From: Dichomitus squalens LYAD-421 SS1 | Taxonomy: Eukaryota; Basidiomycota; Agaricomycetes; Polyporales; Polyporaceae | Assembly: GCF_000275845.1 (NCBI RefSeq) | Contig: NW_006766883.1 | Location: 1,263,163-1,327,162 of the forward strand | Length of the DNA stretch: 64,000 nucleotides | Reading direction: 5' to 3' | Shown: positions 1 to 10,914 of the stretch, in pieces | Numbering within the stretch: the first letter of the stretch is position 1 | Layout: each line of letters begins with the position of its first letter | Translations under genes and position numbers: made by a program | The notes under the pieces: generated by a model | Databases searched by the model: none | What the model was told of the DNA's origin: nothing | The model's input: only the letters and a program-made list of their open reading frames with translations

Positions 1-1299
1 GAGTATCAGGATGCCACAACCATGGCCGCATATAGCCGAGAACGTCGCTGGCGTGGACAAGGGCCGCAGCATACAGCCAAGGCTCGGAATAGAATTTGTT
101 GCGCTCGAAACACGTTGACATACTATAGACTTCGGACATAGAAAACGATCGGGCACGCCACCGTCTGGGCAAACTGCGGCAGGCTTTCGAGCCTATAGTA
201 TCGGATGGCCAGACCTCCCCGCCGCTGCATTGAATATGGACCGTGGATATGGACCGTCTAGGTACGTAATCGAAGGTCGGGGAGGCAGTGGGTTCGATGA
301 GTGCCTCCACACAGATACTAGCAGATAGTCGCTCGAGTTGGCGGGGAATCGCGTTCTGTGAGGTTTTCTGGCATGTTTCTCTCACAGTGCACGTGAATCG
401 AAAGCTAGTTTGACTGCGACTATTGGTCAACCGACAGTGCTCTATAGGCTGGCATACGAACTTCGAAACGGAGGCAATGGTGCCCGGCCACAGGTCGCTG
501 CGTATAGAAGCTCTCTCCCCACCTCAATTGCGCGCAGCGCAGTGTTTTCAGCAATCAGTCACCAGCTGCCCTCGCGTCGGAGCAATTAGCGGATAAAGAT
601 ACCTCTGGTGATGCTCGAACGGTGCGTTGACTTGGAAGCTATCATCATCCCACTCATCGTGCTGATATCATGCTTTCCCACCCAACTCCGACTAGAGGGT
701 TATGAAAGAACATGGGTCCGGCCAAGCACCATGGCCATCATCCACAGTCGCACTAAGAAGTTAGCTAGAAGGCAGCATACATTGCTTCGAGTCCAGACGG
801 TCCCTCGTGGTCTTGCTTACATTTCATAATGCAACGCGCCCGCTGTGAGCAACTTCTTCGGGTTCGAGGCCGGAAGCCGGGAGATCCTACTGCGCGAACT
901 CTTCGCTACGCCCCGCCACCGCTAAGACGTACGACGTCGCTCAGCGGTATAATGGGTCGAGATAGTTATGGGGCGTGGCTGTAGGAGAGCAGGGTGACGA
1001 GAGGCTGACAATAGCCTGCCCTTCACGCAGCACAAAGTACAATTGCCCTTGCTATTTTGAGCGAGCAGTGCATATGCACGTGTCTGCGGAGATCGCCTTC
1101 GCCAATTCTAGCGAGCACAAGCCAGGCATCCACTGAGCTCTCTCCAGCCCTCTTCCCTCCAGCACTCCTGCTTAGCCCACCATCTGTGTCTCTGCTTTGT
1201 CCAGCTTACGACTATCTGGACACCCTTCACGCTCTTTACTGAATTACCCTCCGCTGAGCTCATCACCACGCCTGCTCGCGGTCCCACACTGTCACGGAA
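1..1299. other. Intergenic region upstream of the PLC-like gene
   Basis: No recognisable protein or RNA gene. Open frames here are short and low in conserved content. The last 200 bases (about 1090-1290) are rich in C and T tracts, as is common in basidiomycete promoters and 5' leaders, and probably hold the promoter and leader of the gene starting at 1300. Confidence 0.5.
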
Positions 1300-2933
1300 A
1301 TGAAGTTCTCTCAGCTTGCAACGCCGGTCGTTCTTACCTTACTTTCTTCCCTCTCGGGGACCTACGGAATTGCTACCACTCGTAGGGCAACAGTATGCAA
1401 TGGTCATGCTGAGGTATGTGTTTCTACGTAGTTCTTCCCCGGTCTTCTGGCCACGAACGGGGCTCACGAATACTCTCGGGCCTCCGACAACCATAGCTAT
1501 GCGACCGGAGCTTCGGCAACGTCACCTTTGTCGGAGCCCACGACTCTTATGCTGTCGGTACCAACAGTGGTACGTTCGCGGCACTCTCGCGCTACTGGCT
1601 GTAGCTAAATATGGATTCCGCAGTCTTCGTGAACCAAGACTACAACAGTGCGTACTCACGCTGTCATAGCCATTCGCTCTTCCTGAACCAGGTATTGCGT
1701 CCGGTAGTCACGCAGCAGCTCAACGACGGTGTCCGGATGCTCCAGTCGCAGGCACACAACAAAAGTGGTGTGATCGAACTGTGCCACACTAGTTGCGTGC
1801 GTAACGCTCGGAGCCGGCGAATGTCGCTGTGGTATTGACGGAACTTCCACTTTCACACAGACTCTCCAAGACGGCGGCTCGCTGCAGGACTACCTCGCAG
1901 AAGGTATCTATCCCTGGACAGTTTATCAGGATTGGAGGGCCGCCGAGAGCTAACGATGCATTGCAGTGAAGACATGGATGGACGCCAATCCCAACGATGG
2001 TGAGCATGAAACAGGGTGCAATGTCACCCAGGTGGATATCGGAGCCCAGCTGACCGTACCGCCCACGCTTAGTCGTATCTTTGCTGATCGTCAATTCCGA
2101 CAACATTGCACCCTCGGAGTATGACACCGTGTTCAAAGCGGCTGGACTGGATACTCTAGCGTATGCGCCCACCTCGGCGTCTTTGCCTGCAAGCGGCTGG
2201 CCGACTCTCGGGTCGCTCATCGACTCGGGCAAGCGTCTGGTCGCGTTCCTGACCACCGAAGCGGACTTCAACACGGTCCCTTACCTTATTGACGGTGAGT
2301 TGGCAGCGCCAAGTGCATAGCGCGAGCAATATCCGGATATCTGGAGCCCTCCACTGAGACCTATGTGTAGAGTTCACCAACATCTGGGAAACGGCATTCG
2401 ATGTCACCGACACGACCTTCGATTGCAATGTCAACCGGACGAATGGAGATACCAGCACACAGATGTATCTGATCAACCACTTCTTGGACAAGCTCGTCGC
2501 TGGCTTCCCAGCACCGGACCCGGAAGATGCTGACACGACGAACGGCGTTAGTGGGGTGGGCTCCTTGGGACAGCAGGTGCAAACATGCGCGTCCCAGTAC
2601 AGTAGGAACCCCAACTTCATGCTAGTTGATGTAAGACCCTTTGCAATATGCCGATGCCCCCTAGTCCTCGCCTTCTGACTTGACTTGCGACAGTTCTACG
2701 AGTACGGGAACGGGTCGGTCTTCCAAGTCGCTGCCGATGCGAACGGAGTGACCTACACTCCGACGACACCCATCGCCTCACCTAAAAGCTCTTCTGGGTC
2801 GAGCTCGAGCTCGAGCGGGAGCGTCACGAGTACCCCGAATGGAGGCCTGGAACTCCGAATTGTCCCCGCTCATATCGCCGCATCTCTCGCCGTTGCTGGT
2901 GGTATGATGCTGGGCGCGCTGAGTTTGTTCTGA
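1300..2933 (+). CDS. Secreted GPI-anchored PLC-like phosphodiesterase
   Basis: A PI-PLC X-domain-like protein (TIM-barrel phosphodiesterase superfamily). The start at 1300 gives a signal peptide (MKFSQLATPVVLTLLSSL). The mature part begins with Cys-containing sequence and then FVGAHDSYAVGT, which holds the first His of the PLC active site; a second His lies in IELCHTSC. Later blocks (VTLLIVNSDNIAPSEYD, RLVAFLTTEADFNTVPYLID) match the barrel core. The end is a Ser-rich stretch (about 2790-2840) and a hydrophobic tail after LRIVPAHIAAS, the pattern of a GPI-anchor signal. About seven short introns split the gene (the first 1414-1496; others near 1575, 1645, 1800, 1910, 2010, 2300 and 2635). Family members are surface proteins of fungi; the substrate is unknown and most lack proven phospholipase activity. 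Exon borders between 1575 and 2090 are the least certain. Confidence 0.82.
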
Positions 2934-3297
2934 TTTGTTGCGCTTCCATCTACAAACATCTAGTTCACGCTTTGCTATCGCTCATAGACAATCGGACATA
3001 ACTACATCATTGTGTACTATTCCACCCATGGACATCACTAGTAGCAGGCCTTGGAGCCGTAATGACAGCACCGGGACTTGCTTTTTTGCTCATTGACCTC
3101 ATTCAGACTCGGACCGCATTGTGTGCCTTGAGCGACGTCCCCACGGGGCCGGAAGAAGCGAGTGGACAGCCACGCGTTGACCATGCAGCGCGCGTCCGGA
3201 GCCACCGGTACGAAGTTACTGCTGCCTCCCAACATCGCTCGTTGTCCCGCCCCATCCTCCTCTCCCTTCCTCTGACGACCTCACGCCGCTCGCCAGC
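2934..3297. other. Intergenic region, promoter of the zinc/AT-hook gene
   Basis: A 364-base gap between two genes on the same strand. It should contain the 3' end of the PLC-like transcript and the promoter of the next gene. The last 60 bases are C/T-rich. No other signal seen. Confidence 0.5.
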
Positions 3298-4588
3298 ATG
3301 AGCTTCCAGAACTTCAGGCTGGGGCCCCCGCCCCCACACCACGCATTCTCAGAGATCGACACGCCCCCGCACTCCACGCTGTCTGCGGGACAGTCGTCGT
3401 CACTTTCGCCTCCCTTCGGGCAGCTGTCGAGCGACTCGGGCACGCGCGTGCAGTCGCCCTCTTCGGCCACGCACTTTGCGGACAACTCGCGGAAGGGGCT
3501 GTACGGGTCGGGGGACGCGGACGACCGCTACACGCTCATCTTCGAGAACATGGACGCGTTCGAGGCGTGGCGGCAGCGCGAGGAGGAGGAGAAGATGGTC
3601 GAGTTCGTCAAGGGCGACACGCACGCGTCCAAGGCGGTCCCGCCGCGGTTCAAGGAGCACACGAAGCTCGTGTGCGGGCGCCATTCGCGCGGGGGGAGGA
3701 AGAAGTACGTGAAGAAGTATCCGGACAGGGTCAGGAAGGTGCCTAGCAGGAAGGTTCGTCGGGGCGGCCGGTGTGCACGCGTGCGTGTGACACGGTGTGC
3801 TGTTCGCTGCTGTCGGTGTTGTCGTCAGGGCGGGGGCTGATGACGTTCAGGTAGCTTGAAGGCATCGGGTGCCCCGCGTCGATCAGCTACAAGACGTACT
3901 TCGATACGGAGGAGGTCCGCGCATGCTGTGAGTAGCTTGAATCACGCTTCTGTATCCATCTCGGGCGACGATCCTCATGGAAAGTGTAGACATCTCTGAC
4001 CACTCGCATGAGACTGGCCTGGCCAATCTCCCCTTTACGAAACGTGGGCGGAAAGCGCAGGCTGAGATGGATGCGCGTGCTACAGGAGAACGCCCACGAG
4101 GTCGACCCCGCAAGGACCGGCCGCAGGAGCCTGAGCAGTCGTCATCAAGCCCGCAGTCTGTCTCATTCATGGACGATGCGCAGAATGCCGTCGCGGGCCC
4201 CTCTTCCGCGCCGCAGATCGCCCAGCAGCACCAGCAGCCTCCGCCACAGATGCCCGAATCACAGCAGACGTTCCAGTCGAGCATCGCCATGCTGGCTCCT
4301 CTTCCTTCTATGGCTCACGTGCAGCAGACTGGAGTCGAGATTTCGCAGGAGCGGTGGGATCGAATGGGTGTGCTCTTCCAAAGTATCCGGGACCATGCAC
4401 GGTCGTTTGAATTCCCAGCACCGTCGGTGGCTGCTTTGGAGAGTGTACTCATCCGTCTGTATCTGGAGAGCCCTATCGGAGGGGGATTAAGTGCAAGTGT
4501 TCCCGCGATGGATGGTATGCATGGAGGGGTCGGAATGGGTGGACCCTCGATGGACGGTCGTCATAACCACCATGGAGCGGGGACATAG
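3298..4588 (+). CDS. Predicted FAR1/GCM-type zinc DNA-binding protein with AT-hook
   Basis: Three exons: 3298 to about 3754, 3859 to about 3929, and 3998 to 4588. The central block runs DRYTLIFENMDAFEAWRQREEEEKMVEF, then KLVCGRHSR, GCPASISYKTYFDT, VRAC, and (across the second intron) HSHETGLANLPFT. The spaced Cys...Cys...Cys...HxH pattern with basic segments between is what I expect of a WRKY-GCM1/FAR1-like zinc fold; the intron joins are supported because both restore this conserved reading. Right after it lies an AT-hook core, RPRGRPRKD, which binds the minor groove of AT-rich DNA. The rest is Gln/Ser/Pro-rich, and the end is a Gly/Met/His-rich tail (MDGMHGGVGMGG). The likely role is nuclear DNA binding and transcription control. 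Targets are unknown. The zinc-fold assignment is inference from ligand spacing. Confidence 0.72.
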
Positions 4589-4834
4589 GCCGTAGTCAGT
4601 TGTCTTCTTTTAAAACACCTAGCAACTATTTCAGACGTGTATCTCTTGGCACTGCCTCGATATCTTGGACACACATACATATCCCAGTTCAACTTTCGGC
4701 CAGTACGCGCGGACCCCGCTATTCGGGCCGTCGATCAAGAAATGCTGCATAGACGCCTATGCAACCATTTTCGGTCTGCCACTCACCTTCCTACAACACG
4801 GCTTCTCCTCCGTCTCAACGCTTTTCAGATCACC

Positions 4835-6113
4835 ATGTCATCGCTCAAGAATTCACTCCACAGACGTTCGCATAAAGAGCGTTCTCAGCTCTCTCACCGT
4901 ACACGCCTTGGCATCCTCGAGAAACACAAAGACTACGTGCTCCGTGCACGAGACTACCACTCGAAGCAGGATAGGATCAACCGTCTGCGGGAGAAGGCGG
5001 CTACGAGGAACAAGGATGAATTCTATTTCTCCATGACGAGGGAGAGGACCGAGGTGCGCATCTAGTCGCCCTACAGAACTACCGCAGGCTTTCTCAACCC
5101 TGCGCTTGATTCAACAGGGAGGCGTGCACGTCCAAGACAGAGGAAACGAAGCGCTGCCTACGGACATAGTGAAGGTGCTCAAGACGCAAGACGAGAACTA
5201 TCTGCGGACCATGAGGGCTGCCGGGCTGAAGGTATGTGAACACCATCCCTCTTGCTCCTGATCATCCGGATGCCGATGCTGGTGCTGAACTAAGGCCTTT
5301 CCAGAAAATAGACAAGCTGAAGGCCCAGCTCAGTCAGCTTGCGAACCTTCTCCGGGCTAGTCCATTAGAGGGCGACGATGGCGGCGCGGAAGAGCTGGAC
5401 GATCACGAGCTCGAAGTTCTCCGTGAAGCGGGCGTGGTCCCGCCTGCATCCAAAAGGGCCCGGCGGAAGTCGCATCACAAGAAGGGGAGACATATCTTAT
5501 TTGCCGAAGACGAGGAAGAAGGTGCGTCCTGTCGTGCTTCCGTGCCCTGCCCTCTTCTTCAGCGGTGTAGTAATGCGCCTGTCCAATAGCACGACAGCGG
5601 GTTTCTGCGAGCAGGAAGTCTGCAGAATCACAGGAAGACCGCATGGACGTCGAACAAGCGGTGGAGGTTGACATGGGCTGGAAGCAGCTGGAAGAGACGA
5701 AGCGCAAGCGCAGGAAGTCGAAGGGTGCGACGGAAGAGATGGACACGGATGCCAACGAGTCTGCGCTCGAGACGACGGAGGCGAAGAAGGTCGGTTATGC
5801 ATCCGCGGTGTGGGAGTGTGTAACCGGTGCTAATACCCGCTTGCGTGACGTGCAGGAACACCGAACGCGCCTGCTCAAAGAGCTCTCTGCCCGGCTTTTC
5901 CGCGACAAGCAGCTGCGGTACGCTGAGCGCGAGCTCGAGATGCAAAAGCTGCTCATGGGCAAGGGCGCGACGAGGAAACTCAGTGGAGTGGAGAAGGTCG
6001 ATGACGACGGTGACGACGACGGGGATGACGAAGATGCACCTAGGCCTAAGAAGGTAGACGAGAAGACCTGGAAGCCGCGAGTGTACAAATGGCGCGTGGA
6101 GCGCAAGCGATAG
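4835..6113 (+). CDS. UTP11: U3 snoRNP / SSU processome protein Utp11
   Basis: Utp11 is a nucleolar component of the small-subunit processome needed for 18S rRNA maturation. The N-terminus ([17 protein letters not shown], then [18 protein letters not shown] and KDEFYFSM) and the C-terminus ([10 protein letters not shown] at the stop) are hallmark Utp11 blocks. Five exons are joined by four short introns: about 5054-5118, 5233-5304, 5521-5619 and 5791-5856. [14 protein letters not shown] begins exon 2 and [16 protein letters not shown] exon 3. Acidic and Lys/Arg-rich stretches fill the second half, including an Asp run near 6001-6035. The start at 4835 (CACCATGTC) is preferred over an in-frame extension back to 4637, because the extension adds nothing like the family. 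Length, about 270 residues, fits the family. Confidence 0.9.
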
Positions 6114-6439
6114 TGCTCGTTCGATGCCATGTCATTCATGATGCGACCCGTTCTTCAAAAGTGCAATTGCTTAACGGATATAGAACCTCATCGCGAAGTC
6201 GTTCTGAGGTCTTCGTGAATCTGGTTCTATTCACTCGCGCCTTCATATGTCATACAACATCCAACACTATGACAGACAGGTGGATATCAGGATACGTCGC
6301 AGGGCCCTGGAGCCAGAATATAGTAGCGCAGAAAGCACAGATACCAATGATACATATGGGAGATAACGCCTCGGCTCCTCATTCACGACTTCCGCAGCTC
6401 GTACAACACGCTGAAACAAAGTCGACTTCCTGCGTGCTC
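6114..6439. other. Convergent 3' intergenic region
   Basis: Lies between the 3' ends of UTP11 (+) and LSB5 (-). It must hold both transcript ends. No gene seen. Confidence 0.5.
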
Positions 6440-8481
6440 CTAATCGGCAAAGGGGTCGGCGAAAGGATCCTCGGTGTCACGCAACAAGCTTTGCTTGGGG
6501 TCGCGGCGCACGTCGTGCGACGAGTCGTCATCCGAGACGTCGACATAGCCGCGTCGAGGCTGCACGCTCGAGGAAGGTCCTGCACGGTTATGCGTGTCCT
6601 CGTCCGAGGACTGGTAGTCGCTATAGTCAGAGAGAGAACCACGGCGGTACGTGTCGTCGTTTTCGGACGAAGAGCGACGAGCCGAGGTGGGTCGTATCGG
6701 TGGTGGGAGCCCCCTGTGGCGGCGGCGCACAAGTTGAGTAAGTTAGGCGTCGACAGCCATGGAAACAGACCTTACCTTTGCTCGGAACCCAGTGCGCCAA
6801 ACTGAAGATCTTGCAGGTCAGGGTGGACATATGAGGGGCTCGAGGGACTGGTCGGGCTCTCGTCCCCAGAACCTGGGCCCATGCTCGAAGTACCTGAACG
6901 TCCGATTGACCGGTTGATGGCTGCCCGCTGCTTGTCCTGCAGCTTGGCGAGCTCGCCCGTGGAAAGCTTCGCGGCAGCGAGGCCCTCTTGGATCTCCTTC
7001 ACCTGCGCCTCGGTGGTGTCTGGTTTGGTGAGCTGGGACAAGCCGTGAGCCGAGGCCACACTCGGGGGAGGGTTTACCCACCAGGTCGTAATTCTCAATT
7101 GCGGCAATGATACGGTCGTTCGTCTCAATGAGGACGCCGATCATGTCTTCGTTCTCCACGAGCTGTCGAAACGGGTCAACATCGCATTTTGACAATTCAT
7201 CACCTGATTACTTACCTGAATGTAACGGACAATCTGCTTCCGGGCTTGCTTGACATTCACCAAGCATTCCTGCACCCGCGTACTGGATTCGTAACTCTCT
7301 TGTTGAGGGTTGACGAGCTGTAGCAAAATCAGGACGCAGACATTAGAGCGCATTGAACGGCCATCTTACGGTCATGGCGTTCACTAGGTTACTAGCAGCT
7401 TGGGAGGCATTCGCAATTGCAGTGAGGATCTGAGGCTTCTCCTGCAAGATCATCGGGACATTGGCACTCCTGTCGAGAGACGGCATAGAGCACAAGTCAA
7501 CACACCTGCTCGAAGTTGAACGGCTTCCTCTTCGTCTTCGGCTGTGATGCCTTACGCCTCCTCTCCTCCTCCTCCCGCCTTCTCTTCTCTTTCTCCTCCT
7601 TTGCCTTCCTCTTCTCCTCCTCTTTCTTCTTCCTAGCCTCCGCTTCCTTCCTCTTCCTCTCTCTCTCTATGTAATCAGGATCCACGCCGATGCCCGCGTT
7701 CACCTGCTCAATCGCCCGCTTGTCCGCGCTGATACGATCTGCCTGCGCCATCTTGCACTGGTCGTACAACTTGGCGACATACTGCATCGACGGATCGTCC
7801 GCGAACTGGCGGCGCCACCCGGCGAGGACGGCCGTGAGCTTCTTCTTGACCTTGGAGTCCGTGGCGGGGTCTGCGGCAAGATGCTTTATCGCGTCGATAA
7901 GCATATGGTCGTTGAAGGAGCCTGCATACAGCGGTGGTCAATACGCGTAGAAGCCTACGCTCGCATGAGCACTGCAGCACATACTCTGGATCTTCGGGCC
8001 GCCGTTCTCGACCAACGCCTTCAGTATCTAACCACACAAAGGTCAGACGGGGGAGCGCGCGGGGCAGGATGGCTTCGCTGCGCACATGGAGAGCGCGGTA
8101 TTGCGCGTGTGGGTCGCCATGCTTAATCTTCTTTCGGATGGCCCGCGAGGCCTCCGCGGGCCTGATGAAAGGCTAAGCTGGGCTCTCACGAATCGATGCA
8201 GGGAACTCACCCGGTAGCCTGGATATTGATAGATTCCACAATCTCAGGGATTCTGTTCGCGAGCCAGGTGAGATCGCGGGTACACGCCGCGACTACGAAC
8301 CACTCACCCATCGTATGCTTCTGCGTCGTAGTTGCTGGATGTCAGGATCTCCACCCACTCCGTGATAGAGGACTGCGGCAGCCGACGTCGGAAATGATAA
8401 CGCTTGGCGCACAGATACAAGACTCACGCGTGGTTTCTCGTTGACAAAGGCGGAGTAGGCCTGCTTGTAGAGAGACGTCAT
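6440..8481 (-). CDS. LSB5: VHS-GAT domain endocytic protein Lsb5
   Basis: A VHS domain followed by a GAT-like helical region, the Lsb5/GGA/TOM1 architecture that binds ubiquitin and Arf or actin regulators at endosomes and cortical patches. The gene starts MTSLYKQAYSAFVNEKPR at 8481. The VHS helices follow over several small exons: ITEWVEILTSSNYDAEAYDG, EASRAIRKKIKHGDPHAQYR, ILKALVENGGPKIQ, then DHMLIDAIKHLAADPATDSKVKK and VLAGWRRQFADDPSMQYVAKLYDQC. A long charged Lys/Glu coiled coil (about 7530-7690) precedes a GAT-like helix bundle (QILTAIANASQAASNLVNAMT, ECLVNVKQARKQIVRYIQ, NDRIIAAIENYDLVG). The C-terminus is acidic and Ser-rich and ends with two DPF motifs (DPFADPFAD), as in endocytic adaptors that bind AP2 or EH proteins. 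At least eight introns. The yeast relative binds Las17; the same partnership here is inference. Confidence 0.8.
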
Positions 8482-8956
8482 GGTGCAGATAGAAGTGGGA
8501 GGGAAGGAGGAAGGGGCTGGGGCCGGGGCACCGCCCGGGATGTCCTGAGCTGCCAGTGGCCCAGTGACGTCTCGCCCACAACATGCCAGGCGCCCATGTC
8601 TATTGGCAGTACCTGCAATCACTGCCATCCCCGTCCACACCACGCGACCGTCCCGATGCCGCATCCGACATTAACCCGCACTCTTTCGTCACCGAGGCAC
8701 GTTCTGATTAGCCACTTGCTCTGCCCCCAAGACGTCTATAAACTGCTGGATACATCGTGCATAGCTCTCGAACACTACAGCCGGTCGAAGCCAAGGCACG
8801 CTTCTCTCGATACAACCGCGATCCGCGGTGCACAACACCGACATACCCCGGACAAGACTATGTGGTTATGTGAGCGGCGTGCGAGTCGCCATCCCTGCCC
8901 ATTAGAATTAGTCTGTACGATACACCGTGGCCTCCGTAATGACAACCAGCCAACCC
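8482..8956. other. Intergenic region between LSB5 and SerRS
   Basis: 475 bases holding the promoter of LSB5 and the 3' end of the SerRS transcript. The open frames crossing it have no family resemblance. No RNA gene seen. Confidence 0.5.
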
Positions 8957-10587
8957 TCATACCCACTGAACCAAGCCCCGAGGGTTGCCGCCGACCCAGA
9001 ACGGTTGCAAAGCCCGAGGGAGCTTCAAACCGACGACCGTCCCGGAGCCATCAAACACAGCGCCGTTCTCGACCAAAGCGACGATCAAGCGAGGCACGGC
9101 AGCCGCTGTCCCATTCAGCGTATGCGCGAATGTAACAGCTGCCTGTGCCTGCTCCGCAGGATGTGAAGACCCATCTGTCGACGGAGGTGTTTGTCGTCGG
9201 TAGCGGATGTGCAAGCGACGCGCCTGATAGTCGGTGCAGTTCGAGGTCGACGAGATCTCTCCCCAGCCGCCCCGGCCAGGCATCCAGGCTTCGGCGTCGT
9301 ACTTTCGGTACGCGCTCGCACCAAGCTCCTCCGTGGGCATCTCGAGCACCCTAGCGAGCGATTCAATGACCACAGTGCAGGCGAGCCAAGCGGAGCAAGA
9401 CGTACCTGAAGGACAACCCGAGGCCCTCGAAGATCTCCGCCTGCATCTTCCGCATCTCCTCCATCACTGCCCCGCTCGACTCCTCGCCCGAGACCACGAA
9501 CAATTCCAGCTTCGTAAACTGGTGCACGCGATAGAGCCCTCTCGTGTCCGCCCCTCTGGCGCCAGCCTCCGCCCGGAACGCATGCCCCAGCCCGACGACC
9601 TTCGCAGGCAGCTCGCTCGCAGATAGGATCCTGTTCGCGAACATCCCAGCGAGCGGGATCTCCGCCGTGCCCGCCAGCACGAGCTCCGGGTGACCGTGGC
9701 TCGGCAGAGCGGCAGGGTCCGCCGTGTGCGCGAGATGGTACATCTGCGACGCCGCACCGTCGACGGGATCACGCGGCTGGAAGCCGCACCGCCGCGCGAT
9801 GTCCGCGCGGACGACGTCGGGGGTCGTGACAGGCGTGTACCCGTACTTCAGCGCGATGCTCAGCGCGTAGTTGGTCAGCGCGAGCTCCAGCAGCGCGGCT
9901 TCGTTCTTGAGGTAGTACCACGAGGAGCCCGTGACGGTCGCGCCGGCCTCGAGGTCCAGGATGTCGAGGGCGCGGCATATCGAGACGTGGTCGCGTGCGG
10001 GGGAGGCGGGGATGGGCTCGGGGCCGTGGGTGGATAGGGTAACTGCGACGGACTCGGGGCCGATAGGAACTTCGGGGTGTGTGTCGTTGGGGATTGCGAG
10101 GGAGAGGGTGTGCAGCTCGTCCTCAAGCTGGGCGACGCGGTCTTCAAGCTCTGAGATCTCCGCCTTCAGGGCCTTCGCCTCGTCCAGCACGGCCTGCTTC
10201 TTCTGCGGGTCCTGAGCCAGAGTGCGTATCCGCTCACCGAAAACCGAACGCGCGTGCCTCTTCGCGTTCAATGTCTGCGACAGGTCCTTCTGCTCCTCAT
10301 ACAGCCGTGCTACGGTCTGGACCGCGCCGACGGGCAGGGGCGCTTTTCGATTGAAGGCGTTGTGCGACTTGAAGACGACGTTCTCGGAGATGTCTCTGTA
10401 GTCCAACCTGGGCTTTGGCAGACTCGTCGACGTGGCTGCGCGGTCGGGCCCGGTGGAGTAGGCCCGCAGACTGAGACCTCTTGAAGCATCAGCCAGAGTC
10501 AAGATGTTATGGGTATCTCTACTCACAACAAGAGCGCCTCAGGCATGCATTGTGCATCCACCGAGTCGACGCATAGCTAAGTTGCAT
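8957..10587 (-). CDS. DIA4: Mitochondrial seryl-tRNA synthetase
   Basis: Class II aminoacyl-tRNA synthetase that charges tRNA-Ser. The N-terminal coiled-coil tRNA-binding arm is clear ([17 protein letters not shown], then [21 protein letters not shown]). The catalytic core has motif 2 ([20 protein letters not shown]) and motif 3 ([18 protein letters not shown]), plus [11 protein letters not shown] and the serine-site [13 protein letters not shown] first exon starts at 10587 (ACCATGCAAC) and, joined over an intron at about 10487-10531, gives a basic, acid-poor leader before LSLRAYST that looks like a mitochondrial presequence. Without that exon the frame would open inside what looks like an intron. 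A second intron (about 9351-9402) falls in [22 protein letters not shown] and is well supported. The leader and divergence from cytosolic SerRS point to the organellar enzyme, ortholog of yeast DIA4. Confidence 0.88.
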
Positions 10588-10914
10588 GGTGCGTTAACGT
10601 CGCATAGGATGCGAATGGCGAGAAGCAGGAGCGGATCGTCCAGAATCAAGCGTGCTGGGGGGCGCTTGCGGACGCGGCTTGCTGTGACTGCCACGACCGT
10701 CACGCCGGCCCGACGCGTCCAACGAGCGCCTCGGCGTGCCCAGAGCACGCATAAACGAAGTGCCCCTACTAGATGTGTCCATGAGGGGCTCACAAGCCAT
10801 ACAACTTAGGCAGAACGTGTTCAAATGGCCGGGTATATGTATGATAGATCAAAGCACCAAGGTATCGGTATCTAGTGGTCAGATGAGAGGCGTGCAGCCC
10901 GATGCTCCGACGCT
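10588..10914. other. Intergenic region between SerRS and P450
   Basis: 327 bases carrying the SerRS promoter and the P450 3' end. No gene seen. Confidence 0.5.

Noticed and set aside
4637..4834. N-terminal extension of UTP11
   Set aside because: In frame but unlike any Utp11; the ATG at 4835 begins the conserved N-terminus and has a better context.
6089..6805. 238-codon plus-strand frame after UTP11
   Set aside because: It runs antisense over the LSB5 C-terminus and has no family features.
10539..10824. Small minus-strand frames upstream of SerRS
   Set aside because: They overlap the SerRS first exon and promoter in other frames, with no conserved sequence.
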